Assembly (NCBI GenBank): GCA_027858915.1
Contig: JAQIBT010000033.1
Coordinates: 1-64,000, forward strand
DNA: 64,000 nt
Direction of reading: 5' to 3'
Source: Salinisphaera sp.
GTDB taxonomy: Bacteria; Pseudomonadota; Gammaproteobacteria; Nevskiales; Salinisphaeraceae
The position numbers were made by a program, and so were the translations under genes. Below, one piece after another: positions 8,475 through 17,839 of the stretch. Position 1 is the first letter of the stretch. Every line of letters starts with the position of its first letter. The notes beneath the pieces were generated by a model, which did no database searches, was not told the DNA's origin, and was given only the letters and a program-made list of their open reading frames with translations.

Positions 8475-9817
8475 TCAACTCGCTGCGGGCGCGGCTACTC
8501 GCTGCGACCGCAGTGCTGCTGCTGGCGTTCATTGGTCTGACCGGCTTTGCCTTGCAGACCGCGGTACGCGATCGCGCCGAGCAGGCCGAGCACGATCGCC
8601 TGCAAGGGCTCAGCTATGCCCTGCTCGGCAGCGCCGACATCACCGACAAGGGCCAATTCAAGCTGGGGCAGCGCGTGCTGCCCGAATCCAACCTGTCGCG
8701 GCCGGATTCCGGCCTGTATGCGTTCGTGCTCAATGAAAAAGGCAGTATTGTCTGGCACTCGCCCTCGCTGCTCGGCGGCCTCAAAATGCCGAGCCTGCCG
8801 GCCGTCGGCCAATGGCAGGCACTACGCGTGGCCCGCGGCAAGGATCAGCAGCTGCTGACCCTGTCTTTCGGGTTTCGCTGGGTTACCGATAACGGCGACG
8901 ATTATCGCTACACGCTGGTGGTAGCCGAAAACTCGGCTGCATTCGTCAAGCAGATGCAACGCTTCCAGGGTGCATTGTGGACCATGCTCAGCGTGTCTGC
9001 TCTTATTCTGCTGATCGTAGAGCTTTTGATCCTGCGCTGGGGGCTGGCGCCGCTGCGCCGGCTGGCTCGCAACCTCAGCCATCTGCAGAGCGACGACGAT
9101 CGTCGCCTGGAAGGCCGGTATCCCGACGAGATTCAACCGCTGGTGTCCAATCTGAATACGATGCTCGCCAATGATCAGGCGCGCTTGACCCGGTATCGCA
9201 ATGCGTTGGGTGATCTGGCGCACAGCCTAAAGACCCCGATGGCGGTCTTGCGCGGCATCGCCGAGGACAAAAATCTACCGGAGGACACACGAGGGCCACT
9301 GCGCAGCCAGCTGGCACACATGAACGATATTCTCGACTATCAGTTGCAAAAAGCCGCCGCTGCCGGCAGGCGCAGCCTGGCCCGGCCGCTGGCGATCGCC
9401 CCGGTTGCCGAGAAACTGGGGCGGGCACTGACCAAGGTCTACGCCGAACAGGGCACACAGATCTCGGTTGGTATCGATGCCAGGTTACGTGCACCCATAG
9501 ACGAAGGCGACCTCACCGAACTGCTGGGTACCGTGATGGACAACGCCGCCAAGTACGGCCGTGGGCAGGTTGTGGTCGACGCTGAACGCAGCCGGGATGC
9601 GCTCTGGCTCTGGATCGACGACAACGGTCCTGGCTTTGGCGAGGGCTCGAACACGGCGCTGCTGGAACGCGGCGTGCGTGCCGACTCGACCCGCGAAGGC
9701 CAGGGTCTGGGCCTGGCCGTCGCAGCAGAAATCGTGCGCTCTTATAACGGCGATCTCCATCTCGTCGATAGCACACTCGGCGGCGCGCGCGTCGAGATTC
9801 GAATCCCTGACGCCTGA
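8471..9817 (+). CDS. PhoQ-like sensor histidine kinase
   Basis: This 448-residue inner-membrane kinase starts with GTG at 8471, overlapping the regulator stop. TM1 covers about residues 8-30, a periplasmic sensor about 31-168, and TM2 about 170-190, followed by a HAMP-like segment. The phosphorylated His251 lies in DLAHSLKTPMAVL; HSLKTP in place of HELRTP is typical of the PhoQ group. The ATP-binding domain has DNAAKYG, DNGPGFG and GLGLAVA. It should autophosphorylate and pass phosphate to the adjacent regulator. The periplasmic ligand is unknown; the sensor domain does not show an obvious PhoQ acidic patch. Confidence 0.92.
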   Translation: MINSLRARLLAATAVLLLAFIGLTGFALQTAVRDRAEQAEHDRLQGLSYALLGSADITDKGQFKLGQRVLPESNLSRPDSGLYAFVLNEKGSIVWHSPSLLGGLKMPSLPAVGQWQALRVARGKDQQLLTLSFGFRWVTDNGDDYRYTLVVAENSAAFVKQMQRFQGALWTMLSVSALILLIVELLILRWGLAPLRRLARNLSHLQSDDDRRLEGRYPDEIQPLVSNLNTMLANDQARLTRYRNALGDLAHSLKTPMAVLRGIAEDKNLPEDTRGPLRSQLAHMNDILDYQLQKAAAAGRRSLARPLAIAPVAEKLGRALTKVYAEQGTQISVGIDARLRAPIDEGDLTELLGTVMDNAAKYGRGQVVVDAERSRDALWLWIDDNGPGFGEGSNTALLERGVRADSTREGQGLGLAVAAEIVRSYNGDLHLVDSTLGGARVEIRIPDA

Positions 9818-10081
9818 TTCTGGTCGGTCGGGGCCGGCTCGGCCGTTCCGGCCATTCGTTCCGGCACACCACGGCCACAGGCGTTCATGATCTGGCCGAC
9901 CGCCTTGACCGCGAGTATTGCCACCGCGGAGACAACCGGCAATGGCGACGCCGTGCAGAAAACGCGCGGCGCAAACCATAGCCGGATGAACGCATGCGCC
10001 GTTCAACAAACACCGCCGTTGGGTTATCCTGCTTACAACCCGGCCGTCCCGGCCTGTTCCGCGCCGCCAACCGTTGCCGTC
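9818..10081. other. Intergenic region, no gene recognised
   Basis: This 264-bp gap lies between the kinase and the next gene. A GC-rich hairpin can form just after the kinase stop (GGCCGG with CCGGCC around 9834-9862), but it lacks a T-run. I see no convincing coding frame or RNA. Confidence 0.4.
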
Positions 10082-10591
10082 ATGAGCCAGAGCAAAGACA
10101 CACGTCTCGACCCAGAAAATCTCGACCCCCAGGCGCTACAGCCCCACGCCTACCACCGGACCGTCGGCCCGGCCCTGCAGGTCGCCGCCGAAGTGGCGGC
10201 CAAACGCGGCCATCGACGTCTGTACGACGACATGCCCGCCATGCTTGCCCTGGTCGAGATAGTCACCCGGCTGTCCGATCTGTACGCCGAGCATCACGGC
10301 GACACCGACGCGTCGGAGTCGATGCTCGACAGCGCGGCAACCGGCGCCTGTGTCATGGTGTTTCAGGAAGCCGAACTACCGGTAGATTCTATCGGGCAGC
10401 TGCTGGCCGCGCTCGAAACCGCCTACCGACAGCTTCACGAGCAAGCCGTGATCGACGACGCACGCCCGTTCATCGCTATGGCCTGGGCGCATCTGGACGA
10501 CGACGAACGAGAAGAGGGCCGGCATTGCCTGACGCAGGCCTGTCAGAACATCATTGTCGCCATCGAGAGCTGGCAGGAGCCGGTGCACTGA
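10082..10591 (+). CDS. Conserved-looking hypothetical protein upstream of SppA
   Basis: The 169-residue protein is soluble, acidic and mostly helical, with no signal peptide. It reads MSQSKDTRLDPENLDPQALQ at the N-terminus and later contains LVEIVTRLSDLYAEHHGD and FIAMAWAHLDDDEREEG. I do not recognise the family. Its stop is one base before the start of sppA, so it is probably translated together with the protease. The longer frame to the left lacks plausible composition, so ATG 10082 is preferred. Confidence 0.7.
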   Translation: MSQSKDTRLDPENLDPQALQPHAYHRTVGPALQVAAEVAAKRGHRRLYDDMPAMLALVEIVTRLSDLYAEHHGDTDASESMLDSAATGACVMVFQEAELPVDSIGQLLAALETAYRQLHEQAVIDDARPFIAMAWAHLDDDEREEGRHCLTQACQNIIVAIESWQEPVH

Positions 10592-10592
10592 G

Positions 10593-11609
10593 ATGAATAT
10601 TTCCTTTCGCCGCTGGGCGCGTGCCGGCATGGCGGTTCTCGCGGCGACCGCTATCGCCTCACTGTCGGGTTGCATCACCATCAATGGTCCGTTCGGCAGC
10701 AGCGGTGGCAACGAACTACAGGAAACCACGATCTCCGGCAGCGGGTCGGCAAAAATCCTGTGGCTACCGATCAGCGGCTTCATCTCATCTACTCCGTCGA
10801 GCCACTCCTTTGGACTGGTGCAACGGCAATCGACTCTGACAGAGGTAGACCGCGCGCTAGACAAAGCCAGCAAGGACAAGCATATCGCCGCTGTTGTGCT
10901 GCGTATCGACAGCCCCGGCGGCACCGTGGCCGCCAGCGACGAGATCTATGCTCGTATCCGGCGCTACCATCAGGCCACCGGTGTCCCGGTGATCGCTAGC
11001 CTTGGCGGTGTTGCAGCCTCTGGCGGCTACTACGTCGCCATGAGCGCACAACAGGTAATTGCCGAGCCCACGACCATCACCGGTTCGATCGGCGTGATCC
11101 TGATTGACGTCAATGCAGCAGGTCTGATGAACAAGATCGGCCTGGCGAACGAGACCGTCACCTCGGGCCCACACAAGGACATCATGTCGCCGCTGCGTCC
11201 GCCGAAAGCCGACGAGCATGCCATCGTCCAGCGCGTAGTGAACTCGTTGTTCGCGCGTTTTGTCTCGGTGGTCGAGAGCAATCGACCCCTGCTCGACCGA
11301 AGCCAGATCGGCAAGATCACCGACGGCCGCATCTTTTCTGCCGCCGACGCCCTGCATCTGGGGCTGATCGATGCGATTGGCCATCAGCCCGATGTGCTGG
11401 CAGCGGCGCGCCGAGCCGCCGGTGTCAGCCAGGCCGGCGTCGTGCGCTATTACCAAGGCCGCTCGGCCCCCACCACACTGTCGGCCGCCGCCGCAGCCTC
11501 CACAGCTGCCTCCGGTGCCGATATGAGTTGGCTGGGCGCGCTCGGCCAGGTCAGTAGTTCGCTCGGTGGGGACCAGCCACTGTATTTCTGGCGAGGAACG
11601 GCGCATTGA
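10593..11609 (+). CDS. sppA: SppA-type signal peptide peptidase (S49), lipoprotein form
   Basis: The 338-residue serine protease cuts remnant signal peptides in the membrane. A lipoprotein signal ends LSGC with Cys27. The catalytic dyad is visible as Ser143 in ASGGYYVAM and Lys195 in SGPHKDIMSP. IDSPGG at 105-110 is the conserved strand before the active site. The length matches the short single-domain SppA (36 kDa class) rather than the 67 kDa E. coli enzyme. The last 50 residues are Ala/Ser-rich. A lipid anchor in place of a transmembrane helix is less usual. A copy of the dispersed GGGCCTGTTGCC repeat lies three bases after the stop. Confidence 0.92.
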   Translation: MNISFRRWARAGMAVLAATAIASLSGCITINGPFGSSGGNELQETTISGSGSAKILWLPISGFISSTPSSHSFGLVQRQSTLTEVDRALDKASKDKHIAAVVLRIDSPGGTVAASDEIYARIRRYHQATGVPVIASLGGVAASGGYYVAMSAQQVIAEPTTITGSIGVILIDVNAAGLMNKIGLANETVTSGPHKDIMSPLRPPKADEHAIVQRVVNSLFARFVSVVESNRPLLDRSQIGKITDGRIFSAADALHLGLIDAIGHQPDVLAAARRAAGVSQAGVVRYYQGRSAPTTLSAAAAASTAASGADMSWLGALGQVSSSLGGDQPLYFWRGTAH

Positions 11610-11612
11610 CCC

Positions 11613-11632
11613 AGGGCCTGTTGCCGTTTCAT
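11613..11632 (+). repeat. Dispersed repeat copy (consensus match)
   Basis: AGGGCCTGTTGCCGTTTCAT lies between the convergent sppA and plsB genes and is followed by a sequence ending CCGCGCCGG. It matches the arm of the 175-bp palindromic element at 24311-24485 at 20 of 20 positions. Confidence 0.85.
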
Positions 11633-11654
11633 ACCACACCGCGCCGGCCACCGG

Positions 11655-14144
11655 TCAGGTCAACGCATTGACGGGCGTGGCGTCCTCAAGCTGCGGCAGC
11701 GAAGTCAGATGCGCTATCGACTGGCGGATATCCGAGCCCAGCAGACGAAGGGCGTGTTCGGCCAGGTGGCGCAGTGCCGGATCGATGTGCAGCTTGTTGC
11801 CTTCCTGATGCAGCAGGCCGATATCGACCAGTGTTCTCAGGTGGTTTCGGAACAGCCGCGAATCGAAGAATTCCGGACTGTTGCGACCGCTGATCAAGGC
11901 CATACGCTCGGCCATCAACTGACACTGGCGCTCGAAGCGCCCGCGCTCGACCACGCCCGCTTCCAGATTGTGGGTCAGCAGCATGGCCGTCATCGCATAG
12001 CGCTCCAGCGATTCGCGCATGATCCGCGACAGACTCACCAGCGCAGCAAACTCGCCACTTCCTGATTCGGGGCGTTTCAGACGGCCTTTATCCGTGCGCT
12101 CGAGCAGTCCGCACTCCAGCATGCCGGCCAGCGCATCGGCCAGCGCGCCGCGGCATTCGTCAGCCGGCCAGCGCAGAAACAGCTCGGATGCCAGCAGCGG
12201 ATAGAGCTCGGCGGCATCATCGAGCAGCGCTTTGTCGCTACGCTGCTCGAAATGCGCAAAGAAGTTGGCAATCAAGGACGGCAGCGCGAACAGATGCATG
12301 ACGTTGTTGCGCATATAAGTGAGTAGCACCGCCTGCCGCGACTCAACCGTGAGCACGTCGCCCCAGGCGTGCGGGGCTCGGATCAGTCGCATCAGCGGTT
12401 CTGCCTCGGCGAGCATCGCCCGGCCATCGCTGTCAGGGGCGCTGGCATCCGGCGAATAGGGAAACTCACGCGCCAGGCGTGCCAGCAACTCCATGGACTG
12501 GATCATTTCGTCTTCGGCCACTGCTTTCTGCGGGCTGCCAAGAAGGATCAACGACGCCAGGCCAGTCGCACTCAAGGTGGCCGTGGCGTTGATGCCGCGC
12601 ATTACCTGCCCGGACAGTTGGCCGACGAAGTCCTGCAGCCAGGCCGGCCGCCCTTCGACGTCGAGTTCACTCATGCGCGAGCGCCAGTCGGGCAGATGCG
12701 CGTCCGCAAAATCGTGCAGATCAATCGGCAGACCAAACGATACGAAGACACGGCCGTACTTGCGTTTGAGGACCTTGGTGGAGCCACGTACGAGATCGCC
12801 CATCGATTCGCCTTTCTTCACTCGGGTGCCGCGCAATTCATCGAAATATCGATTAACCTCCATCACGCGATCATAGCCAATGTAGACAGGCACTACCGCC
12901 ACTGACGCGTCCGGATTGGCCAGAGCGCTGGCCACCGTCATCGACAGCATCCCGGTCTTGGGTGCCAGCAGGCGCCCCGTGCGGCTGCGCCCGGCCTCAG
13001 GATAGAACTTCATCGGCTGGCCACGCTGAACCAACACTTCGATATAGGCCCGGAATACTGCCGTATAGAGACGATCCCCCTTGAAGCTGCGCCGCAGATA
13101 GAAGGCGCCGCAACGCCTGAGCAAGGCGCCCACCGGCCAGAAGTTGAGATTTACCCCGGCCGCAACATGCGGCAGGGCCAGCCCTTCCTTGTAGAGAATA
13201 TAAGACAGCAGCAGGTAGTCCATATGGCTGCGATGCGACGGCAGGTAGATCACTTCTCGCTTGTCGTGCGCGGTCTCGCGCAAACGCGCCAGATGACGTA
13301 CGTCGACGCCATCGTAAATGCGATGCCACAGCCAGGTCAGCACCCGCAGCATGAAACCGATGGCGATGTTCGAATGATCGGCCGCGATCTCGTCAGCGTA
13401 GCTGCGCGCGCGCGCGCGCAGCGCCGTGACATTCTTTTTCTCGCGCCGGGCACCGTCGGCGATCGCTTTCTGCACCTCGGGATCGGCCAGCAAAGAATTG
13501 ATCAGTTGGCTGCGCCGCGACAGAGCCGGGCCCAGTGTCGCCGTTCGCTGGCGCCGGAAATGGATTCGCAGCACGCGCACCAGCTTGCGTACCATGGCAC
13601 CCGGCGCGGCCTGCTCATCGAGCACTGCGCGATAATCGACCGGCTGGCCGAAATGCACCAGAGTGTTGCGCCCGTTTGCCATGACGATCAGCAGCTTGCG
13701 TAATCGACCGGGTCGTTCAGCATCGGCAAACAAAATACGGAACAGGGACGTCTCCTGGACCGGATTACGCCCCCAGAAAACCGAAACCGGAACAATTTGC
13801 GCCTCAAACCCCTGGTCGTGCAGGCCCCGGGCAATCAGACGATGTAGTTCTGATCGCTGCCGGTTTCTTCCGACCGGCACCGCCAGCACCACCGCACGCC
13901 GAACCGTAGGCGGCCGATTGCCCGCAAGATTAGGCCGTGGCAGACCGTGCTCGGCGCAGCCAGCTTCCAGAGCCAGCCAGTCCATGACGCTGGCCACCGG
14001 CAGCATATAGCAGATCGGACGATCCCGGTTCAGGGCAATTTCGCCCAGATCCGACGGCGACACATGCGTCTTGATCCATGTCCTCAGCGGCCAGCGCAGC
14101 AGCGGCATGAACAGCAAGAAAAAGCGCAGCGTGAAACGCTTCAT
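11655..14144 (-). CDS. plsB: Glycerol-3-phosphate 1-O-acyltransferase
   Basis: The 829-residue membrane-bound enzyme transfers a fatty acyl group from acyl-ACP or acyl-CoA to position 1 of glycerol-3-phosphate, the first step of phospholipid synthesis. The length agrees with E. coli PlsB (807). The catalytic HX4D motif is LPSHRSHMDYLLLSY, with His304 and Asp309. Block II (GAFYLRRSF) and block III (FYPEAGRSRTGRLL) follow. The N-terminus has a hydrophobic stretch (FFLLFMPLLRWPL). Its ATG overlaps the stop of the upstream kinase-like gene (ATGA), so it ends a leftward envelope-lipid operon. Residues ARARAR near 243 come from a GC dinucleotide run. Confidence 0.96.
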   Translation of the reverse strand: MKRFTLRFFLLFMPLLRWPLRTWIKTHVSPSDLGEIALNRDRPICYMLPVASVMDWLALEAGCAEHGLPRPNLAGNRPPTVRRAVVLAVPVGRNRQRSELHRLIARGLHDQGFEAQIVPVSVFWGRNPVQETSLFRILFADAERPGRLRKLLIVMANGRNTLVHFGQPVDYRAVLDEQAAPGAMVRKLVRVLRIHFRRQRTATLGPALSRRSQLINSLLADPEVQKAIADGARREKKNVTALRARARSYADEIAADHSNIAIGFMLRVLTWLWHRIYDGVDVRHLARLRETAHDKREVIYLPSHRSHMDYLLLSYILYKEGLALPHVAAGVNLNFWPVGALLRRCGAFYLRRSFKGDRLYTAVFRAYIEVLVQRGQPMKFYPEAGRSRTGRLLAPKTGMLSMTVASALANPDASVAVVPVYIGYDRVMEVNRYFDELRGTRVKKGESMGDLVRGSTKVLKRKYGRVFVSFGLPIDLHDFADAHLPDWRSRMSELDVEGRPAWLQDFVGQLSGQVMRGINATATLSATGLASLILLGSPQKAVAEDEMIQSMELLARLAREFPYSPDASAPDSDGRAMLAEAEPLMRLIRAPHAWGDVLTVESRQAVLLTYMRNNVMHLFALPSLIANFFAHFEQRSDKALLDDAAELYPLLASELFLRWPADECRGALADALAGMLECGLLERTDKGRLKRPESGSGEFAALVSLSRIMRESLERYAMTAMLLTHNLEAGVVERGRFERQCQLMAERMALISGRNSPEFFDSRLFRNHLRTLVDIGLLHQEGNKLHIDPALRHLAEHALRLLGSDIRQSIAHLTSLPQLEDATPVNALT

Positions 14145-14851
14145 GAGGACTTATCGCCACGCGCAATCAACCAGCGCACACCGCGTCGCACGCCCTGGCC
14201 GATTGCACGCGCCATACGTTCGGCCAGACCCCGCGTGGCCAGCCCTCGACGATCCTCGGTGGTTGCCAGATGAGGCGCATGCCGCACCCGCAGCTTGATC
14301 AGCGCCGAACGATCAGCAGCGACAAACTGTCGAAATAGCCAGTTCCATGGAAGGTTCCAACATGGCCCACGTCGTATCCGAGCCACAAAATCGACGATAT
14401 ATGGCTGCCCGGATTCGCCCACCAGTATGTTGCCGCCGCCGCGCAGATCACAGTGCGCCACGCCGCGCTCATGCATGGCGGCAACCAGCTCATCGAGACG
14501 ATCGTAGGTCGGGTCCGCGGGTGTGGCTTGTGGCCACGGCGTCGCCGGCAGATATTCCATCAACAGGCCGCGCCGATCCGGCCGGTGGTACAGCTTGGGC
14601 ATACCCATCAACTCGTCCAGCGCAATCAAGGCCGATGCTTCGCGCCATAACAACATAGGCGCAATCAGATGGCCAAACCAACCCGGCGTTCGGCCGTAAT
14701 CCTTGAAGATCGCGCGCGCCTGGCCGCAGCGCACCAGCGCGACTTCGGGTTCGCTGGCACCGCCCTGCTTGAAGTAAAGCTCGGCATGAGCATGCAATTT
14801 ATCACGACCCATCGCGCAAAGGCGCGCCAGGTCTGGTGATTTGCTAGACAT
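14141..14851 (-). CDS. Lipopolysaccharide-kinase-like (Kdo/WaaP fold) protein
   Basis: The 236-residue protein has a protein-kinase-like fold of the lipopolysaccharide kinase/RIO type. The catalytic loop is HCDLRGGGNILV with Asp135 and Asn141. The metal-binding aspartate is Asp154 in YIVDF, and Lys50 in AIFKDYG is the likely ATP lysine. Enzymes of this fold phosphorylate core sugars of lipopolysaccharide or small molecules. The four-base overlap with plsB and the MlaA gene upstream support a role in the envelope. The ATG at 14851 is preferred over an upstream GTG. The substrate is unknown. Confidence 0.82.
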   Translation of the reverse strand: MSSKSPDLARLCAMGRDKLHAHAELYFKQGGASEPEVALVRCGQARAIFKDYGRTPGWFGHLIAPMLLWREASALIALDELMGMPKLYHRPDRRGLLMEYLPATPWPQATPADPTYDRLDELVAAMHERGVAHCDLRGGGNILVGESGQPYIVDFVARIRRGPCWNLPWNWLFRQFVAADRSALIKLRVRHAPHLATTEDRRGLATRGLAERMARAIGQGVRRGVRWLIARGDKSS

Positions 14852-14966
14852 ACCTGAAACCACCCCGTGTCCAGTTCTGCGCGTTGTTTACGATGCGACG
14901 CGTTCGCGCAATCCGGCGTCCGGCCCGCCGTTGCCAACCCGGCCTCCTGCAACCGGCTCGTGGAGG

Positions 14967-15758
14967 TTATTTCGTACTGTCCGAACTGCCGGCGTCCGTC
15001 GCAGGGAAATCACCGAGGCTGTCGGGCGCGTCCAGGCGCGCAGGGACATGGCCGTCATACACCGCCTTTTGGCGACTTTCCAGATAATAGCTGCGTACGA
15101 AGGCATAGGGGTCGAACTGCTGGGCCAGTGTCTGATCGAAACCGAGCAGGCTCGCTCGCAGGTTGACTCCCTCCAGTACGCGCAGCAGATACGGTAGATA
15201 GGAGTAGTTGTGATCGATCTCATCGAAATTGGTCATATAGGTGACCGGACTGGCGAAATGATCTCCCGCCCTGCCGACCAGATCACGTCCGTCGCTGGGC
15301 CCCAGCAGCGGCAACACGAGATACGCGCCTGGCCCAAGACCCCAGTAGCCCAGCGTCTGGCCCAGATCCTCGTCTGGATGGGGCACATGGGCCATGCTCG
15401 CGACATCGAACAGTCCGCCCACACCGGCGGTGGTGTTGATCATGAAACGCCCGAGCGACTGATTGAACTTGCCCCATTTAAGCTGCAGCAGGCTGTTGAC
15501 CATCACGATCGGCTGGCTCGCATTGTCAAAAAAGTTGCTCACACTCTTCTGGACGCGATTCGGCGTGATTTTGTCATAACCCTTGGCGATCGGGCGCAGC
15601 ACGTACTTGTCGGCCTGATCGTTGAACTTGTAGGTGACGCGGTTGATCGGCTCGAGCGGGTCCCAGGGGTCGGACGGCGGACTGTGCACGCAGCCCGCCA
15701 GGACGAGAAGGCTCATCAATCCCGACAGGCCAATGAAGGATCGTATCAACTTAGGCAT
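14967..15758 (-). CDS. mlaA: MlaA (VacJ) outer-membrane lipoprotein
   Basis: The 263-residue lipoprotein has its lipobox ending LAGC at Cys23. MlaA sits in the outer membrane with porins and removes misplaced phospholipids from the outer leaflet, passing them to MlaC and the MlaFEDB transporter. Family blocks visible are DPWDPLEPINRVTYKFND, FFDNASQP, GGLFDVAS and DLGQTLGYWGLGPGAYLVLP. The C-terminal tail is longer and acidic. The mla transporter genes are not adjacent. The neighbours are acyltransferases and a kinase, so this looks like a lipid-homeostasis operon. Confidence 0.95.
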   Translation of the reverse strand: MPKLIRSFIGLSGLMSLLVLAGCVHSPPSDPWDPLEPINRVTYKFNDQADKYVLRPIAKGYDKITPNRVQKSVSNFFDNASQPIVMVNSLLQLKWGKFNQSLGRFMINTTAGVGGLFDVASMAHVPHPDEDLGQTLGYWGLGPGAYLVLPLLGPSDGRDLVGRAGDHFASPVTYMTNFDEIDHNYSYLPYLLRVLEGVNLRASLLGFDQTLAQQFDPYAFVRSYYLESRQKAVYDGHVPARLDAPDSLGDFPATDAGSSDSTK

Positions 15759-15790
15759 GAACTTGAGAGCCTCAAAATGTCCGCTCGATC

Positions 15791-16861
15791 TCATTTGGCC
15801 GAGCGGTAGTGGCCGAGCAATTCAGCCAGCGAGTGACTAGGACGGTAATTGAAGGTGCGCGCGAACAGGCTGCCGTCGATAATTACCGAATATTTAAAGA
15901 AATCGATCATGTAGTCCGGCGGTGCCAGGCGTCCGAGCGCGCGTATCGACCGCCGCGCCAGTGATGGCGGGATCGACGGCAGAAACAGCCGGCGGCAGCC
16001 CGCCATGACCAGCGCGTCCTGATAGGACACATAATCATCCGGAGCCACATTATATACGCCTGGATGGTTCTGCTCGAATGCCGCGATCACGGCGTCCGAC
16101 ATGTCCTGGACATGAATGAACTGCATCAAAGGCGAAAAACCCGCGAGGCAGGGCGCGAACGATTGCGAGAGCATGCGACTCATCTCGTTCTTGATGCCCG
16201 GCCCGGCAATCACGCAGGGGCGCAGGATCACGATGTTGAGCTCGGGATGCTTGTAGAGATGAATGTTGAACAGATTCTCAAGCTCGACGGCATCCACTAT
16301 CTGCGGCATCAGGTTGGCCGCTCGCATCGGATATTCCTCGTCGATCAGACTCGGATTGCGAGCATCAGCCCCGTAGACATGAAAGGTCGATAGCGCCAGT
16401 ACTTTCTCGACGCCGTACTTCAGCGCCAGCCGCAGAAGTCGGGTGGTGCCCACGACGTTCTCCGAATATCGTCGCCCTCGGGTGGACTGAGTGAACCGGA
16501 TCCGTCCCAGATGGGCAATACCGACGAAGTCGTGCTCGCGGAACACATCTTCAAATGGCCGCTGATTGAAGTCGACCACGTAATCGACGGTATCCGGATA
16601 GTCGTCGGCGACGCCACGAAATTCCACACCCACGGTTTCATAACCGCGCTCGCGCAGATCGGCAATGACGTGCTGCGACAAGGCACCTGCGGCCCCCGTC
16701 ACGAGAATCTTGCCGCGGCTGCCCGGGTCGATGCTCGACGGAGAGGATTTAGCTGCGCGGCTCCGCATCGGGCTATCCGCGCGCCGTGCCGGCGTCTTGC
16801 GGGCGGCGGCTGCACTCTCGGGCGGCGCTGATGGACCGGCTGAAGACTTGGCGCTGCTCAT
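15791..16861 (-). CDS. SDR-like NAD-dependent epimerase/dehydratase without canonical catalytic pair
   Basis: The 356-residue protein has an N-terminal Ala/Ser/Arg-rich tail of about 48 residues. An extended short-chain dehydrogenase fold follows, with the nucleotide loop ILVTGAAGALSQHV and the STFHVYG strand. At the place of the YxxxK catalytic motif the protein reads NLMPQIVDAVELENLF, with neither the tyrosine nor the lysine. It may therefore bind NAD(P) without acting as a normal epimerase. Its ATG directly follows the stop of the acyltransferase gene, and it is 32 bases before mlaA. A link to lipid or sterol handling is inferred from position only. Confidence 0.85.
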   Translation of the reverse strand: MSSAKSSAGPSAPPESAAAARKTPARRADSPMRSRAAKSSPSSIDPGSRGKILVTGAAGALSQHVIADLRERGYETVGVEFRGVADDYPDTVDYVVDFNQRPFEDVFREHDFVGIAHLGRIRFTQSTRGRRYSENVVGTTRLLRLALKYGVEKVLALSTFHVYGADARNPSLIDEEYPMRAANLMPQIVDAVELENLFNIHLYKHPELNIVILRPCVIAGPGIKNEMSRMLSQSFAPCLAGFSPLMQFIHVQDMSDAVIAAFEQNHPGVYNVAPDDYVSYQDALVMAGCRRLFLPSIPPSLARRSIRALGRLAPPDYMIDFFKYSVIIDGSLFARTFNYRPSHSLAELLGHYRSAK

Positions 16862-17680
16862 CTAGAAAATACTCTTTCGTTGGCTGATGCCCACGTCAAT
16901 CAGGTCGCGAATCGCGTCCTTGATCTCTTCCACACGCCATTCTACTTCCCGTTCGTTGCGTGCATCGTTGACAAAAGTCATCGGCTTGCCGAAATTGAGA
17001 AACAGGCGCGCCGGCAAGGGCACCAGCGGCGCCAGCGGGAAATACGGCATGCCGAGCATGCGCGCGATCGGTTTCATATTGCCGAGAGACGGCATGGTTT
17101 CTTCACAGCCGACAACGCCAACCGGCACGATCGGCGTGTTGTGCTCCATGGCCAGATGCATGAAACCGTGCCCGAAACGCTGCAGCTGGTAACGCAGCCG
17201 ATAAGGCTTGCCCGAGCCACGGATCCCTTCAGGAAACACCACCAGCGCCTCTTCGCGCTCCAGCATCTTCGCGCAGTTCTTCGGGTCGCCAATCACGCCG
17301 CCGACCGAGTTCATCCAGTTGCCGAGGAACGGTACCGAGGGAAACCAGCGTTCGATCATCGATCGCGGCAGCCGGGCGCCCTCTTTCCTGTTAGCGACCG
17401 CAAAGCTGATCATGACGCCGTCCATGGGCAGCTGGCCGCTATGATTGCCGACAATCAATACCCGCCCGCTGCCGGGCACGTTGTCGAGCCCCAGGGCCTG
17501 CACGCGAAAATAGCGTTCGTACAACCAGCGCACTGCGGTGAAGGTAATCTTGGCGGTATCCGGATTGAGCCCCCACGGATCATAGCCCTGACTTCCAATA
17601 TTCCGCATCGGCAGGTTGTTGACAATATCGTCGACTTCCCGCGATACGGTGCGCGGCTTGAGAAACTGCCGGGTTCGCAT
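16862..17680 (-). CDS. 1-acylglycerol-phosphate-type lysophospholipid acyltransferase
   Basis: The 272-residue protein of the PlsC-like superfamily starts at the ATG at 17680. The active-site region is VGNHSGQLPMDGVM, with His80 and Asp87. The spacing is longer than HX4D but usual for this subfamily, in which NHSG.LP.DG is typical. The later motif VVFPEGIRGSGKP is the FPEGTR-like block. It should acylate a lysophospholipid or glycerol lipid at the inner membrane. It heads the leftward operon acyltransferase, SDR-like, mlaA, kinase-like, plsB. Confidence 0.88.
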   Translation of the reverse strand: MRTRQFLKPRTVSREVDDIVNNLPMRNIGSQGYDPWGLNPDTAKITFTAVRWLYERYFRVQALGLDNVPGSGRVLIVGNHSGQLPMDGVMISFAVANRKEGARLPRSMIERWFPSVPFLGNWMNSVGGVIGDPKNCAKMLEREEALVVFPEGIRGSGKPYRLRYQLQRFGHGFMHLAMEHNTPIVPVGVVGCEETMPSLGNMKPIARMLGMPYFPLAPLVPLPARLFLNFGKPMTFVNDARNEREVEWRVEEIKDAIRDLIDVGISQRKSIF

Positions 17681-17839
17681 CGTATGACCTCTCGTCAGAT
17701 CCCGCCCAGACCTTTGAACGGGCCGGCGCATCGGATCATCGGTCGTATGGGTTTACACTCCGTTGAAATCGAGCTTATCACGCCCCGCCGTTGCTTCCGT
17801 GTGGGTCTTCCACTCACTCCTGATTAACGGAAACCCCCG

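Noticed and set aside
13396-13420. GC dinucleotide run in plsB as a phase-variation tract
   Set aside because: It encodes ARARAR in an intact gene and is short; no sign of frame change.
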